Below are positions 15,972-24,161 of a stretch of 64,000 nucleotides of DNA, one piece after another; the first letter of the stretch is position 1, and the number at the start of each line of letters is the position of its first letter. The position numbers were made by a program, and so were the translations under genes. The DNA comes from Chitinophaga eiseniae. Lineage in GTDB: Bacteria; Bacteroidota; Bacteroidia; Chitinophagales; Chitinophagaceae. The stretch spans positions 186,001 to 250,000 of the forward strand of contig NZ_JABAHZ010000002.1 in assembly GCF_012641265.1 (NCBI RefSeq). The letters are read 5' to 3'. Below the pieces are notes generated by a model. The model ran no database searches. It was not told the DNA's origin and saw only the letters and a list, made by a program, of their open reading frames with translations.

Positions 15972-16409
15972 ATGACCGATGAACATTTTATGCGGCAGGC
16001 CCTGCAGGAAGCCCGGAAGGCCTTTGAAGACGGAGAAGTTCCCATTGGAGCAGTGGTAGTGATGAACAACCGCATTATTGGGCGTGGATATAACCATGTA
16101 GAGCGGCTGAATGATTGCACTGCTCATGCCGAAATGATAGCCCTGACTGCGGCATTCAATACACTGGGAAGTAAATATTTAATGGATGCTACGCTATATG
16201 TAACAGTAGAACCTTGCCTGATGTGTGCGGGCGCACTTTACTGGAGTAAGATTGGCAGGATTGTATATGCAGCAGCAGATGATAAGAACAGCTACCGCCG
16301 GGCTACCGGCGACCGGTCCCCGTTTCATCCTAAAACAAAACTGGAAGCCGGTCCGTGCCGCGAAGAAAGTTTACAGTTGATGAAAACTTTCTTTGAACAA
16401 AGGAGATAA
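15972..16409 (+). CDS. tadA: tRNA-specific adenosine deaminase TadA
   Basis: A 145-residue zinc deaminase that converts the wobble adenosine of tRNA-Arg(ACG) to inosine. The zinc and catalytic residues are visible as H52-A-E54 (TAHAEMIAL) and P82-C83-x2-C86 (EPCLMCAGAL). The ending KTFFEQRR is typical of TadA rather than of cytosine or guanine deaminases. It follows ligA by 63 bp. Its stop codon is a single base from the stop of the oppositely oriented SPFH gene, with no terminator between. Confidence 0.93.
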   Translation: MTDEHFMRQALQEARKAFEDGEVPIGAVVVMNNRIIGRGYNHVERLNDCTAHAEMIALTAAFNTLGSKYLMDATLYVTVEPCLMCAGALYWSKIGRIVYAAADDKNSYRRATGDRSPFHPKTKLEAGPCREESLQLMKTFFEQRR

Positions 16410-16410
16410 A

Positions 16411-17340
16411 TTATTTTTTTGCCGCCTCTGTTATTTTATTCAGCCCCATCATCTGTTTCATGGTATGGTCCATCCCTTCGGTAGAGCCATCCAGGAAGAT
16501 AACGTTGCCTTTTGAATTTTCTGCAAAATGCTTAATGGCTTCTGTCCACATGGAGAATAAAATAACAGAAGTATCCAGGTTGGCCTGCTGCATCTCTTTG
16601 GCGGCCATAGTCATACCTTTTGCCACCTCTTCCCGGAACAGGGCCACACCCATACCACGCAGCTGGGCGGCCTGGCGTTCTGCTTCGGCAGCAATCTTGA
16701 TAGCGTTACCATCTGCTTCGGCGGCCTTTGTCTTCGTAATCAGCAATGCCTGCCCTTCATTTTCTGCCGCGGCTTTCAGGTTGTTAGAGGCTACCACCTG
16801 GGCCATCGATTTCATGATCACCTCATCAAAAGTGATATCATTCATTTGCAGGTCTAACAGGTGAAAACCCCATTCTTCCAGGGTTTTATCGATCTGTTCT
16901 TTTACGTGTTCAGTAATATCCTTACGTAATCCCAGTACTTCCGCCTGTCTTTTAGTCGCTACAAATCCACGGATAGAGCCTTCAATCGTACGCACCAGCG
17001 CCTGCATGAAACTTCTTTCATCCATGAATTTAAACGCCACGTTTTTAAGCGTTTCTTCTTCCTGGTTCCATACTGCATACAGGAGCATGGCTTTAAAATA
17101 AACGTTGGCCTGGTCAATGGTGATGGCCTGGAATTCCAGTTCTACTGACCGGTTCTGAACCGATATTTTCTTGAAGACTTTTTCAATGATGGGTATCTTA
17201 AAGTTCAATCCGGGAAAAAGCACCCGGTTGTACTTCCCGAAAATAGTGGTGATGGCGATGTTTCCCTGTTGAACGGTAACAAAGCTGGAAAGTATGACTA
17301 CAGCAGCCAATACCAACAGAATAATCCAGATAACATTCAT
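16411..17340 (-). CDS. SPFH-domain (stomatin/prohibitin-like) membrane protein
   Basis: A 309-residue protein with one N-terminal membrane helix (MNVIWIILLVLAAVVILSSF), an SPFH domain (about 20-190, FGKYNRVLFPGLNFKIPIIEKV) and an Ala/Glu-rich coiled segment (about 195-245). Stomatin-like proteins form large ring or cage assemblies in the membrane and often control proteases; the partner here is not visible, and no NfeD gene is adjacent. The longest frame starts at a GTG (17368-17370) that would add ten polar residues before the helix. The ATG at 17338-17340 is the better start. Confidence 0.85.
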   Translation of the reverse strand: MNVIWIILLVLAAVVILSSFVTVQQGNIAITTIFGKYNRVLFPGLNFKIPIIEKVFKKISVQNRSVELEFQAITIDQANVYFKAMLLYAVWNQEEETLKNVAFKFMDERSFMQALVRTIEGSIRGFVATKRQAEVLGLRKDITEHVKEQIDKTLEEWGFHLLDLQMNDITFDEVIMKSMAQVVASNNLKAAAENEGQALLITKTKAAEADGNAIKIAAEAERQAAQLRGMGVALFREEVAKGMTMAAKEMQQANLDTSVILFSMWTEAIKHFAENSKGNVIFLDGSTEGMDHTMKQMMGLNKITEAAKK

Positions 17341-17541
17341 AGAGCGATTGTTTAGGTAGGGTTTAAACACCTAAATATAATAAAAATAAAGTCAATGGGG
17401 AGGGCAGGCATACTTTTCCCATCACATACACAGATAGATTTATGTTGCAGTATAAAGAAAGAAGAAAAAACAATGGATGAGCCACTGAGCTTAAAAACAC
17501 AACGAATGAATATTACAAAAAGCTTAGTTTGTGCTCTCTTT

Positions 17542-17757
17542 CTATATTCTTTGTCTTCTTCTGAAATATATAAATACGTCGTCCAATTCTATTTGTTTTA
17601 ACTGATAGGCCAACCGTGTTCTCAAGTCTTCTGTTTCGTCTTTTATTCTCCTGTATTGATCTTTCAGTACTTCATAACGGGCCACAATTTCCTCCGCGGT
17701 AGCGGTATCCTCCAGTTGCAAAATATTAAAGGCTCTTTCCTCGGTTATCATAGTCAT
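17542..17757 (-). CDS. J-like small protein, function unknown
   Basis: A 71-residue protein. Residues about 9-37 (AFNILQLEDTATAEEIVARY and the helix after it) resemble helices I and II of a DnaJ domain, where a short hydrophobic helix is followed by T-A-x-x-E-I and a basic helix. The HPD loop needed to stimulate Hsp70 is absent, so it would be a J-like protein and not a working co-chaperone. The rest is charged helix. The coding character and clean start (ATGACTATGATA) support a real gene, but no family is recognised with certainty. A 22-bp palindrome lies about 90 bp upstream. Confidence 0.6.
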   Translation of the reverse strand: MTMITEERAFNILQLEDTATAEEIVARYEVLKDQYRRIKDETEDLRTRLAYQLKQIELDDVFIYFRRRQRI

Positions 17758-17846
17758 AGGGGTGTTTCAGCTAGTAATCATATCGGATGTTTAAATAACA
17801 TACGTAATATTTAATTCACTAAATTAGTGGAGTTTAAAAGACGAGC

Positions 17847-17868
17847 AAATACCCAATCTTGGGTATTT
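17847..17868. promoter_or_regulatory. 22-bp palindrome, operator candidate
   Basis: AAATACCCAA (17847-17856) and TTGGGTATTT (17859-17868) are perfect inverted repeats separated by only two bases. A 2-nt loop is too tight for an unopened RNA hairpin, which favours a protein-binding site. It lies about 90 bp upstream of the J-like gene and downstream of the PAS-LuxR regulator gene, an obvious candidate binder. Confidence 0.55.
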
Positions 17869-18043
17869 TTCCCAAAACGTGATTTTTTTAGCAAATTTTT
17901 AGCAACTTTCTTCTCATTTTGAATATTGATTACCAATCAAATACAGTTTAATGATTACGGTGCTCTTTTTCTGCAGGCATAGAAGTTAACAATGGGTAAA
18001 CTGGTATCTCGGCAACAGGCAGCACTAATACTTTTTTAGCTAC

Positions 18044-18748
18044 TTATTCAAATCCAATCTTTCGGGCGATGGTAATCAATTCGGAAGTGTTACGGACTTT
18101 CAGTTTCAGGCGGATATTCTTACGATGTGTTTCAACGGTATAACGGCTAAGGTTCAACGAATGTGCAATTTCCTTGTTATTCAGGCCTTTCACGGCCATT
18201 GCCAATACATCTTTCTCCCTGGAAGTAAGTTTATTAAACAGGCTTTCGTGTTGGCGACGCATGATGGCATTCAGCGCTTCTGAGAGTTGTACATTGGTAT
18301 CAATGGCATTGGTAAGATCGAGGAAAGCACAGATGATTTCTACCACCCTGCCATTTTTATCATGGGTAAAAGGCACTTCTAATCCCAATAGCCAGCGGTA
18401 ATCTACCTCTCCTTTTTTCCGTATACGTGCCAGCCCTCCAAACTGCTCTTTGTTATTGAGGAAAGATTGCTGGGCTACCGCCGCCAGTTTAAAATCGTCG
18501 GGGTGCATGATATGCCTGAAAAACTCCATGCCCATCCCGGTCATTTCAGCCGGAGTGAAGCCCACAGTTTCCGCCAGTCTATCGTTACACCAGGTAACGG
18601 ATTTGTTATTGTTATCGTAACTGTAAATCATGGCGGGCACATGATGTAGAATACTTTCCAGCCAATGTATACGATTTTTTAACTGCTCATTTTCCTTTTG
18701 TAAAACATTGAGGGAAAAACTTTGCCCTGTATCCGAGCCTGTCTGCAT
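18044..18748 (-). CDS. PAS-LuxR transcriptional regulator
   Basis: A 234-residue regulator. A short coiled segment (about 10-30) leads to a PAS fold (about 30-150: HVPAMIYSYDNNNKSVTWCN, GFTPAEMTGMG, IMHPDDF). A LuxR-type helix-turn-helix follows (about 172-230: LTSREKDVLAMAVKGLNNKEIAHSLNLSRYTVETHRKNI). There is no receiver or kinase domain, so the signal is probably sensed directly by the PAS domain; the ligand is unknown. The longest frame starts with TTG at 18781, but ATG at 18746-18748 is preferred. It is divergent from the superoxide dismutase gene. Confidence 0.9.
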   Translation of the reverse strand: MQTGSDTGQSFSLNVLQKENEQLKNRIHWLESILHHVPAMIYSYDNNNKSVTWCNDRLAETVGFTPAEMTGMGMEFFRHIMHPDDFKLAAVAQQSFLNNKEQFGGLARIRKKGEVDYRWLLGLEVPFTHDKNGRVVEIICAFLDLTNAIDTNVQLSEALNAIMRRQHESLFNKLTSREKDVLAMAVKGLNNKEIAHSLNLSRYTVETHRKNIRLKLKVRNTSELITIARKIGFE

Positions 18749-18991
18749 ACTATACGTTTTAAACAAACAATAGGTAAACAACTACCAGGCACACTAAGAT
18801 GCCTATGTCACGTCGGGTTAAACCGACTATCCGTAAATTTAAAATAATTTTCCATATGATCAAGCCCGCTTTTCCGGCTCACTCCGGGATTCCGCGCCTT
18901 TATTGCCCGGTTTTGCAACCAGACGCGATTACTTAACCTAAATATCTAAATAAGTAAATAATTAAATGGCTAAATTTTAACGGATTGGCAG

Positions 18992-18999
18992 TAAATTTG
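18992..18999 (+). promoter_or_regulatory. -7 box before superoxide dismutase
   Basis: TAAATTTG fits the TAnnTTTG consensus and lies 46 nt before the start codon, predicting a leader of about 40 nt. No TTTG is found at the usual -33 distance. Confidence 0.45.
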
Positions 19000-19045
19000 G
19001 CGACTATCAAGAAATCATATTTTCAAACCCATAAAACTTTGAGTT

Positions 19046-19654
19046 ATGGCATTTACACTTCCGAGCTTACCCTACGCAACTGATGCGTTAGAGCCGAATT
19101 TCGATAAACTGACAATGGAAATTCACCACGGTAAGCACCACCAGGCTTATGTAGATAATCTGAACAAGGCAATTGCAGGTACAGAAAACGAGAACAAATC
19201 ATTAGAAGAACTGGTTGCCAACGCTGGTAAAATCAGCCCGGCTGTAAGAAACAATGGTGGTGGTCACTGGAATCACAGTTTCTTCTGGACCAGCCTCGCA
19301 CCAAACGCGGGCGGCGCTCCATCCGGTAAACTGGCTGATGCTATCAACAGCACCTTTGGTTCTTTCGAAGCTTTCCAGGAAAAATTCAACACTGCCGGCG
19401 CTACCCGCTTCGGTTCAGGTTGGGCCTGGCTGCTGATAAAAGATGGCAAACTGGAAGTTACTTCCACTCCTAACCAGGACAACCCGCTGATGGATGTAGC
19501 TGAAGTAAAAGGCACACCTATCCTCGGCGTAGACGTATGGGAACACGCCTACTACCTGAAGTACCAAAACCGCCGTCCGGAATACCTGAAAGCATTCTGG
19601 AATGTAGTTGACTGGAACGCTATCAGCAAACGCTATGAAGCAGCTGCCAAATAA
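19046..19654 (+). CDS. Fe/Mn superoxide dismutase
   Basis: A 202-residue cytoplasmic enzyme that converts superoxide to oxygen and hydrogen peroxide. The four metal ligands are H27 (MEIHHGKHH), H77 ([11 protein letters not shown]), D163 and H167 (DVWEHAYYL). Features around the active site (GGGH, and Gln in NQDNPLM) lean towards manganese or cambialistic use, but metal choice cannot be settled from sequence. There is no signal peptide. The gene is a single unit with a TAAATTTG -7 box upstream and a perfect palindromic terminator downstream. Confidence 0.96.
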   Translation: MAFTLPSLPYATDALEPNFDKLTMEIHHGKHHQAYVDNLNKAIAGTENENKSLEELVANAGKISPAVRNNGGGHWNHSFFWTSLAPNAGGAPSGKLADAINSTFGSFEAFQEKFNTAGATRFGSGWAWLLIKDGKLEVTSTPNQDNPLMDVAEVKGTPILGVDVWEHAYYLKYQNRRPEYLKAFWNVVDWNAISKRYEAAAK

Positions 19655-19670
19655 GCATTAAGTCAATAGC

Positions 19671-19718
19671 TATAAATGAAAAGGCCCCGCGTTATAACGC
19701 GGGGCCTTTTCATTTATA
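19671..19718. terminator. 48-bp perfect palindrome, bidirectional terminator
   Basis: Every base from 19671 to 19718 is part of one perfect palindrome, centred on GTTATAAC, with core arms AAAAGGCCCCGCG/CGCGGGGCCTTTT. It separates the dismutase gene (rightward) from the oxidoreductase gene (leftward) and can terminate both. Confidence 0.93.
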
Positions 19719-19727
19719 ACGCTGGGA

Positions 19728-21119
19728 TTACTTATTTACTAATTTCAGATTTTTAGGATCCCAGTGAATGATCTTATTGTCGAAGTAGCTTTCATTACAC
19801 AACAATGCCGGCGCTGCTGCACGGAAACCAAAAGTAGGATCTTCTGCTACTTTACCGCCGGTACGCATGGCGTTGAACAGGTTATAAAAGTGGTCAAAGT
19901 GGGCTCCTTTATACCCTTTCTCTGCCTCGTACTCCATTTTCTCCTGTGGCAGAATGTTCGCACGGTGATAGGCATACGATTTTCCATTATTGGTTGCAGC
20001 CGCATTGGCAGCCGCTAACGGGTCGTTTTCATCTACATGTACGCTATTACGGTATAAGGTTACTTTATCCCATTCTACTGTCATAGATCCTTCGCTACCC
20101 ACCATACGCAAGTAATTGGTACCGCCGGTGCCATCCACAAAGTTTACACGGAGCGACAGGTTAAAGGCCGGGTGTATTTCTGTTTCCGGGTAATCGAACA
20201 TGCCCAGCATAACGTCAGGTACTTCCCTGCCGTCATTCCAGTAACGTAAGCCACCAGTAGCCATTATTTTATTTGGACCGAGGGAACCCGTTACCAGGTG
20301 CAGGCTCGAGAACAGGTGTACGAATAAATCGCCGGATACGCCGGTACCATAATCACGGTAATTGCGCCAGCGGAAAAAACGCAGCGGATCAAAAGCACGC
20401 TTAGGCGCGTTCTTCAGATAAGCCTCCCAATCCACCGTTTTGGCGGAAGCATCCGCCGGAATAGGATATTGCCATGCACCGGTAGGCGACATACGTGCCC
20501 AGAAACCCTCTGCATAGTTGAGCTTACCAATGGCGCCATCTTTCAGGAGCTGGCGGGCCTTTTCATTTCCCAGGGAGCTCATACCCTGGCTGCCTACCTG
20601 GTAAACTACTTTCCCGTTGCGTTGCTGCGCTTCCACTACGGCAGGCGCTTCGCTGATATCATGTACCATTGGTTTTTCGCAGTATACCGACTTCCCTTTA
20701 TTCATAGCGGCTACAGAGATATCCTTATGCCAGAAGTCCGGCACGGCAATGATAACGGCATCTATGTCTTTACGCTCCAGGATTTCCTGGTAGCTGCGGG
20801 TAGTATAAATGTCATTTCCCCATTTCTTCTTAGCATCCGCCAAACGGCCATCATACAGGTCGCAGGCAGCTACCAGCTTTACACCAGGAACGGTAATGGC
20901 GGTATTTGCATCCGCAGTACCCATTCCCCCGGCACCGATCAACGCTACCTGGATCTGATCATTGGCGCTATATTTTTCCTTCAGGCGGGAAAGTGACTCA
21001 ATATTTCTTTTCTTGTCCGCAGCGGTCAGAATATTAGGCAGCAGGGAGGCTCCTACTACACCTTTTGCAACTTTGCTGATAAAGCTCCGACGGGAAGCTT
21101 CATTGGAATTTACTGGCAT
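19728..21119 (-). CDS. Gfo/Idh/MocA-family oxidoreductase, Tat-exported
   Basis: A 463-residue NAD(P)-dependent oxidoreductase. The leader SRRSFISKVAKGVVGASLL is a Tat signal, so the enzyme is exported with cofactor bound. The Rossmann motif GAGGMG (about 62-67) and the catalytic EKP (CEKPMVHD, about 144) are in place. Exported members of this family in Bacteroidota act on sugars or glycosides, for example glycosidases that use an NAD redox mechanism, but the substrate is not evident here. It is a single gene ending against the palindromic terminator shared with the dismutase gene. Confidence 0.88.
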   Translation of the reverse strand: MPVNSNEASRRSFISKVAKGVVGASLLPNILTAADKKRNIESLSRLKEKYSANDQIQVALIGAGGMGTADANTAITVPGVKLVAACDLYDGRLADAKKKWGNDIYTTRSYQEILERKDIDAVIIAVPDFWHKDISVAAMNKGKSVYCEKPMVHDISEAPAVVEAQQRNGKVVYQVGSQGMSSLGNEKARQLLKDGAIGKLNYAEGFWARMSPTGAWQYPIPADASAKTVDWEAYLKNAPKRAFDPLRFFRWRNYRDYGTGVSGDLFVHLFSSLHLVTGSLGPNKIMATGGLRYWNDGREVPDVMLGMFDYPETEIHPAFNLSLRVNFVDGTGGTNYLRMVGSEGSMTVEWDKVTLYRNSVHVDENDPLAAANAAATNNGKSYAYHRANILPQEKMEYEAEKGYKGAHFDHFYNLFNAMRTGGKVAEDPTFGFRAAAPALLCNESYFDNKIIHWDPKNLKLVNK

Positions 21120-21279
21120 GATTACCCTTTTAGGTTGAAAAATGATAACGGTTTATTATTCGCTGAGATTCTCAAAATAAAAACAATAAACCGGAATTCA
21201 TAATTTAAGAAAAGCAGCCTGGTAATTAAATGAAGGGAGATAAATAGTCATTTATGCTATCTACAGGTAGCAAACGTCA

Positions 21280-21310
21280 ACAAAAAGGGCCGGCCAATGG
21301 CCAGCCCTAA
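21280..21310 (-). terminator. Terminator of the rpmH-rnpA-yidD-S41 operon
   Basis: AGGGC+C+GGCC (21286-21295) pairs with GGCC+A+GCCCT (21299-21308) around a 3-nt loop. On the minus strand five T residues follow. It lies about 75 nt after the S41 protease stop. Confidence 0.85.
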
Positions 21311-21381
21311 CATATGGTAAGAGGTATCTATTTCGCCTGTAAAGATATTGCGACAGCACTTTCTTTAACGCATGCCATGCA

Positions 21382-23055
21382 TCATCTTGCGATGGTCAGC
21401 AACTGCTTATATTTAGCCTGGTTGTGCAGGATGTCCGCGGCGGTATTGACTTCATTATCCCACTCCAGCGACCTGGCAATACGGCCTTTCTGCAGGTAAT
21501 AACGATTTACAATTTCCTCTTCCAGCAAACGTTTTATTTCTGTTTTATTCTTCAACAGGTCCTGCTTTTTATCGTGCTTCATTTTTGCTTCGAGCGTTTC
21601 CAGCTCGTTAGCAATGGCATCATAATACTTTTCTTTCCTGGCGGTACTTTTGAAAGAATCCAAAGCTTCCTCACTACGGGTTTTGTAGCTGTAATCTTTA
21701 TTTTCCAGGTAACGTTCAAAATCGGCAAATTCAGCATCACTCAACGAAAACGTAGCGGGCGCCGTTATTTTCGGGTGACTGTAATAATACGTAGTAGCGT
21801 AGTCGAAGATAAATTGTTTGCGGAGCAGTGTAATCGCTACCTGGCTGATATACGTAGGATCCACTTTTGCATCAGGCTCAATACCTCCACCATCTTTTAC
21901 AGCGCGGCCTCCGGCGGTAGCAAATGATTTACGCAGGGAATCAGGTACGTAATCCACGCTGCCATCATCATTCCGGTGGGAGTAGTCAATGGCCTGTATA
22001 CAACGTCCGCTGGGAGTATAATACCGCGCGGTAGTTACCTTCAATTTGGTGTTATAGGGGAGCTGACGGGTAGTTTGCACCAGGCCTTTACCATAAGAGC
22101 GCTGTCCTATTACCACACCACGGTCCAGGTCTTGCATGCTGCCAGCCACTATTTCAGACGCGGAAGCGGAAGAATGATTGGTGAGTACGGTCAATGGGAT
22201 ATGTACATCTACCGGCTGCTCGGTGGTTTCATAGCTCCGGTCCCAGTTCTTTACTTTGCCCCGGGTGCTTACAATCAGCCTGTTTTTATCCACGAAAATA
22301 TTGGCTACAATCACCGCTTCATCCAGTAGGCCACCTGGATTGCTGCGAAGGTCCAGGATAATTCCCTTCAGGCCCGGGTGGGATTGTTTCAGTTGTTCAA
22401 CCGACCTACGTACCATAGCGCCGCTGTTTTCTGTAAACTGCGTCATCTTGATATAGCCGATATCGTTTTTCACGATCCCTGTGTAGCTAACCGGTTTCAC
22501 ATTGATTTCCTCCCGTACTATTTTCCTGGGCGTTTCCACGCCAGTCAAAGGATTGCGGAATACCATATCGAGCGAAGTACCGGCGGCTCCTTTCAGTTGG
22601 CGGCTGATCTCTTCCTGGGCTACATTCTTCACGGATTTGCCATCCATGCTCACAATGATATCACCGGGTTTTACGCCTGCTTTGTCCATTGGGCTGCCTT
22701 CATATACATCGGTAATGGTAGTCCAGTCGCCGTTGGTATTGATAGAAGCGCCTACGCCGCCATATTTGCCGGTAGCCATAAATTTGAGGTCATCCAGGTT
22801 TTCTTCTGAAACAAAATCCGTGAATGGATCTGTTTCTTCCAACATGGCTTCAATGCCTTTATGCATTATTTTTTCGGGGGGCAGATCATCTACATAGTAG
22901 GTATTCAGTTCCCGGTAAAAAGCAGCGAAGATGTCCAGGTTTTTGGCGATCTGGAAGTATTTATCATTTTCATTAAAAGCAAAAACGCCGGCTGCGATGA
23001 TGATCAACAACAGTGCGGTTATCAGCTTCTTTTTCCTATTAAAAAATGCACGCAT
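21382..23055 (-). CDS. S41 C-terminal-processing peptidase
   Basis: A 557-residue membrane-anchored periplasmic serine protease. One N-terminal helix (about 11-27) is followed by a PDZ domain (about 95-180, YGGVGASI...GVKPGDIIVSMDGK) and the protease core with DLRSNPGG. The catalytic pair is S298 (HSSASASEIVAG) and K323 (QRSYGKGLVQ), 25 residues apart as in E. coli Prc and Bacillus CtpB. A charged helical tail of about 130 residues follows. Such proteases trim C-termini of envelope proteins. It is the last gene after rpmH, rnpA and yidD, with 50 bp to yidD. Confidence 0.93.
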   Translation of the reverse strand: MRAFFNRKKKLITALLLIIIAAGVFAFNENDKYFQIAKNLDIFAAFYRELNTYYVDDLPPEKIMHKGIEAMLEETDPFTDFVSEENLDDLKFMATGKYGGVGASINTNGDWTTITDVYEGSPMDKAGVKPGDIIVSMDGKSVKNVAQEEISRQLKGAAGTSLDMVFRNPLTGVETPRKIVREEINVKPVSYTGIVKNDIGYIKMTQFTENSGAMVRRSVEQLKQSHPGLKGIILDLRSNPGGLLDEAVIVANIFVDKNRLIVSTRGKVKNWDRSYETTEQPVDVHIPLTVLTNHSSASASEIVAGSMQDLDRGVVIGQRSYGKGLVQTTRQLPYNTKLKVTTARYYTPSGRCIQAIDYSHRNDDGSVDYVPDSLRKSFATAGGRAVKDGGGIEPDAKVDPTYISQVAITLLRKQFIFDYATTYYYSHPKITAPATFSLSDAEFADFERYLENKDYSYKTRSEEALDSFKSTARKEKYYDAIANELETLEAKMKHDKKQDLLKNKTEIKRLLEEEIVNRYYLQKGRIARSLEWDNEVNTAADILHNQAKYKQLLTIAR

Positions 23056-23105
23056 GCAACAGAGTATATAAGATGAGTGATAAAGTTGGCGGCCGGCAGC
23101 CTTAC

Positions 23106-23342
23106 TCAGGGCACCGGATCATATCCATGGCCACCCCAGGGATGGCAGGACAAGATACGCTTTATGGTGAGATAGCCGCCTTTGAATGGTCCATATTTTT
23201 TAAATGCTTCCAACCCATACTGTGAGCAGGTGGGCGTATAGCGGCATTTACTGCCCAACAGGGGCGAGATAAACCATTGATAGATTTTTATCAGGAGAAT
23301 AAAAGGATAACTCAACCAGCGAACTACACGATTCATAATCAA
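23106..23342 (-). CDS. yidD: Membrane protein insertion efficiency factor YidD
   Basis: A 78-residue protein with the YidD pattern: an amphipathic N-terminal helix ([25 protein letters not shown]), then [19 protein letters not shown] and a C-terminal [14 protein letters not shown]. YidD aids insertion of inner-membrane proteins together with YidC, probably from the cytoplasmic membrane face. The start is the first of two nearby ATG codons (MIM). It lies 80 bp after rnpA, the usual neighbour. Confidence 0.95.
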   Translation of the reverse strand: MIMNRVVRWLSYPFILLIKIYQWFISPLLGSKCRYTPTCSQYGLEAFKKYGPFKGGYLTIKRILSCHPWGGHGYDPVP

Positions 23343-23422
23343 CTTTTTGCGGTCAGCTTGCAGCCATTAAAAAAGTATCTGACTAACACGTTGCAATCAG
23401 CCGGAAAGCTAACCGCTAAAGG

Positions 23423-23803
23423 CTAAATGCTGTTTTGCAACTTCTTTAAAATTACTGAAATTTTGTCTTGCAGGGTGGAAAAATCGGCTATTTTTTTGTC
23501 GGTATAGATGAGGAAAACAGCGAGCTGCTGCGACTGCGACCGGAGGTGGTCGTATAATGCCTGCTTCTGAAGACGCCAGGCTTCGCGGCCCAGGCGTTTA
23601 ATGCGGTTACGGTCTACCGCATGGGGAAATCTGCGGGTAGTAGCGCTAAAACCTACCTGCACGGGGTATTTACATGGCTCCGTAAGGGGCATGTATACCA
23701 CGCGGTACGGAAAAACAGAAAACGCTTTTCCTTCACGAAAAAGCGTTTCAATAAGTTTTCTGCTTTTTAACCTTTCTTCCTTGCTAAAAGAATAAGTTTT
23801 TAT
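23423..23803 (-). CDS. rnpA: RNase P protein component with apparent ATA start
   Basis: RNase P protein binds the catalytic RNA that trims tRNA 5' leaders. The C-terminal part is clear (FPHAVDRNRIKRLGREAWR, the RNR motif). The first ATG, GTG or TTG in frame is the GTG at 23699-23701, which would leave only 92 residues. The frame continues upstream and encodes the conserved N-terminus, about residues 2-20 reading KTYSFSKEERLKSRKLIE, with no stop until 23816. The codon where family members begin is ATA (23801-23803), giving 126 residues, a normal length. I infer ATA initiation; a G-to-A sequencing error or mutation is the alternative. It lies 25 nt after rpmH. Confidence 0.85.
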   Translation of the reverse strand: MKTYSFSKEERLKSRKLIETLFREGKAFSVFPYRVVYMPLTEPCKYPVQVGFSATTRRFPHAVDRNRIKRLGREAWRLQKQALYDHLRSQSQQLAVFLIYTDKKIADFSTLQDKISVILKKLQNSI

Positions 23804-23828
23804 GGCAAATAGTATTTAGCTACTATAA

Positions 23829-23984
23829 TTATTTCAGCTTACGCTCGTCAGAAACAGTCAGCTTCTTACGACCTTTTGCTCTACGGGAAGCCAATACCTT
23901 ACGGCCATTAGCAGTTTCCATTCTCTTTCTGAAGCCGTGAACGCTCTTTCTGCGTCTGTTATGCGGTTGAAAAGTACGTTTCAT
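23829..23984 (-). CDS. rpmH: 50S ribosomal protein L34
   Basis: A 51-residue, very basic ribosomal protein. It begins [19 protein letters not shown] and contains the signature [20 protein letters not shown], both diagnostic of L34. The short C-terminal tail ([11 protein letters not shown]) is common in Bacteroidota. It heads the leftward run rpmH-rnpA-yidD-S41 protease; no dnaA or recognisable replication origin is adjacent. Confidence 0.97.
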   Translation of the reverse strand: MKRTFQPHNRRRKSVHGFRKRMETANGRKVLASRRAKGRKKLTVSDERKLK

Positions 23985-24053
23985 TTCTTTTTTTTGTTTT
24001 TACCTGTACTACTAAAAGTCCCGGATTAAAGGATTGTTTTTTAAAACGGAAGG

Positions 24054-24061
24054 CAAAGGTA
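24054..24061 (-). promoter_or_regulatory. -7 box of the rpmH operon
   Basis: The minus strand reads TACCTTTG (TAnnTTTG consensus), predicting a start near 24047 and a leader of about 60 nt before rpmH. It lies downstream of the terminator that closes the skp operon, as expected. Confidence 0.6.
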
Positions 24062-24108
24062 GCAGAAAATATTTGAAAAGTAAAATTAAAATACGAATTC
24101 TTAAATGT

Positions 24109-24144
24109 AAAGGTGGAATGCAGTTTTCACCACATTCCACCTTT
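24109..24144 (-). terminator. Terminator after the bamA-skp operon
   Basis: AAAGGTGGAATG (24109-24120) pairs perfectly with CATTCCACCTTT (24133-24144) around a 12-nt loop. It begins 17 nt after the stop codon of the last OmpH gene. Confidence 0.85.
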
Positions 24145-24161
24145 AATATTAAAAAATTAAA

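Noticed and set aside
17847..17868. Rho-independent terminator
   Set aside because: Only two bases separate the arms and no gene ends just upstream on the strand with the T run.
18812..18827. Palindrome GTCGGGTTAAACCGAC between the PAS-LuxR and dismutase genes
   Set aside because: One arm mismatch and no second site; too weak to call an operator.
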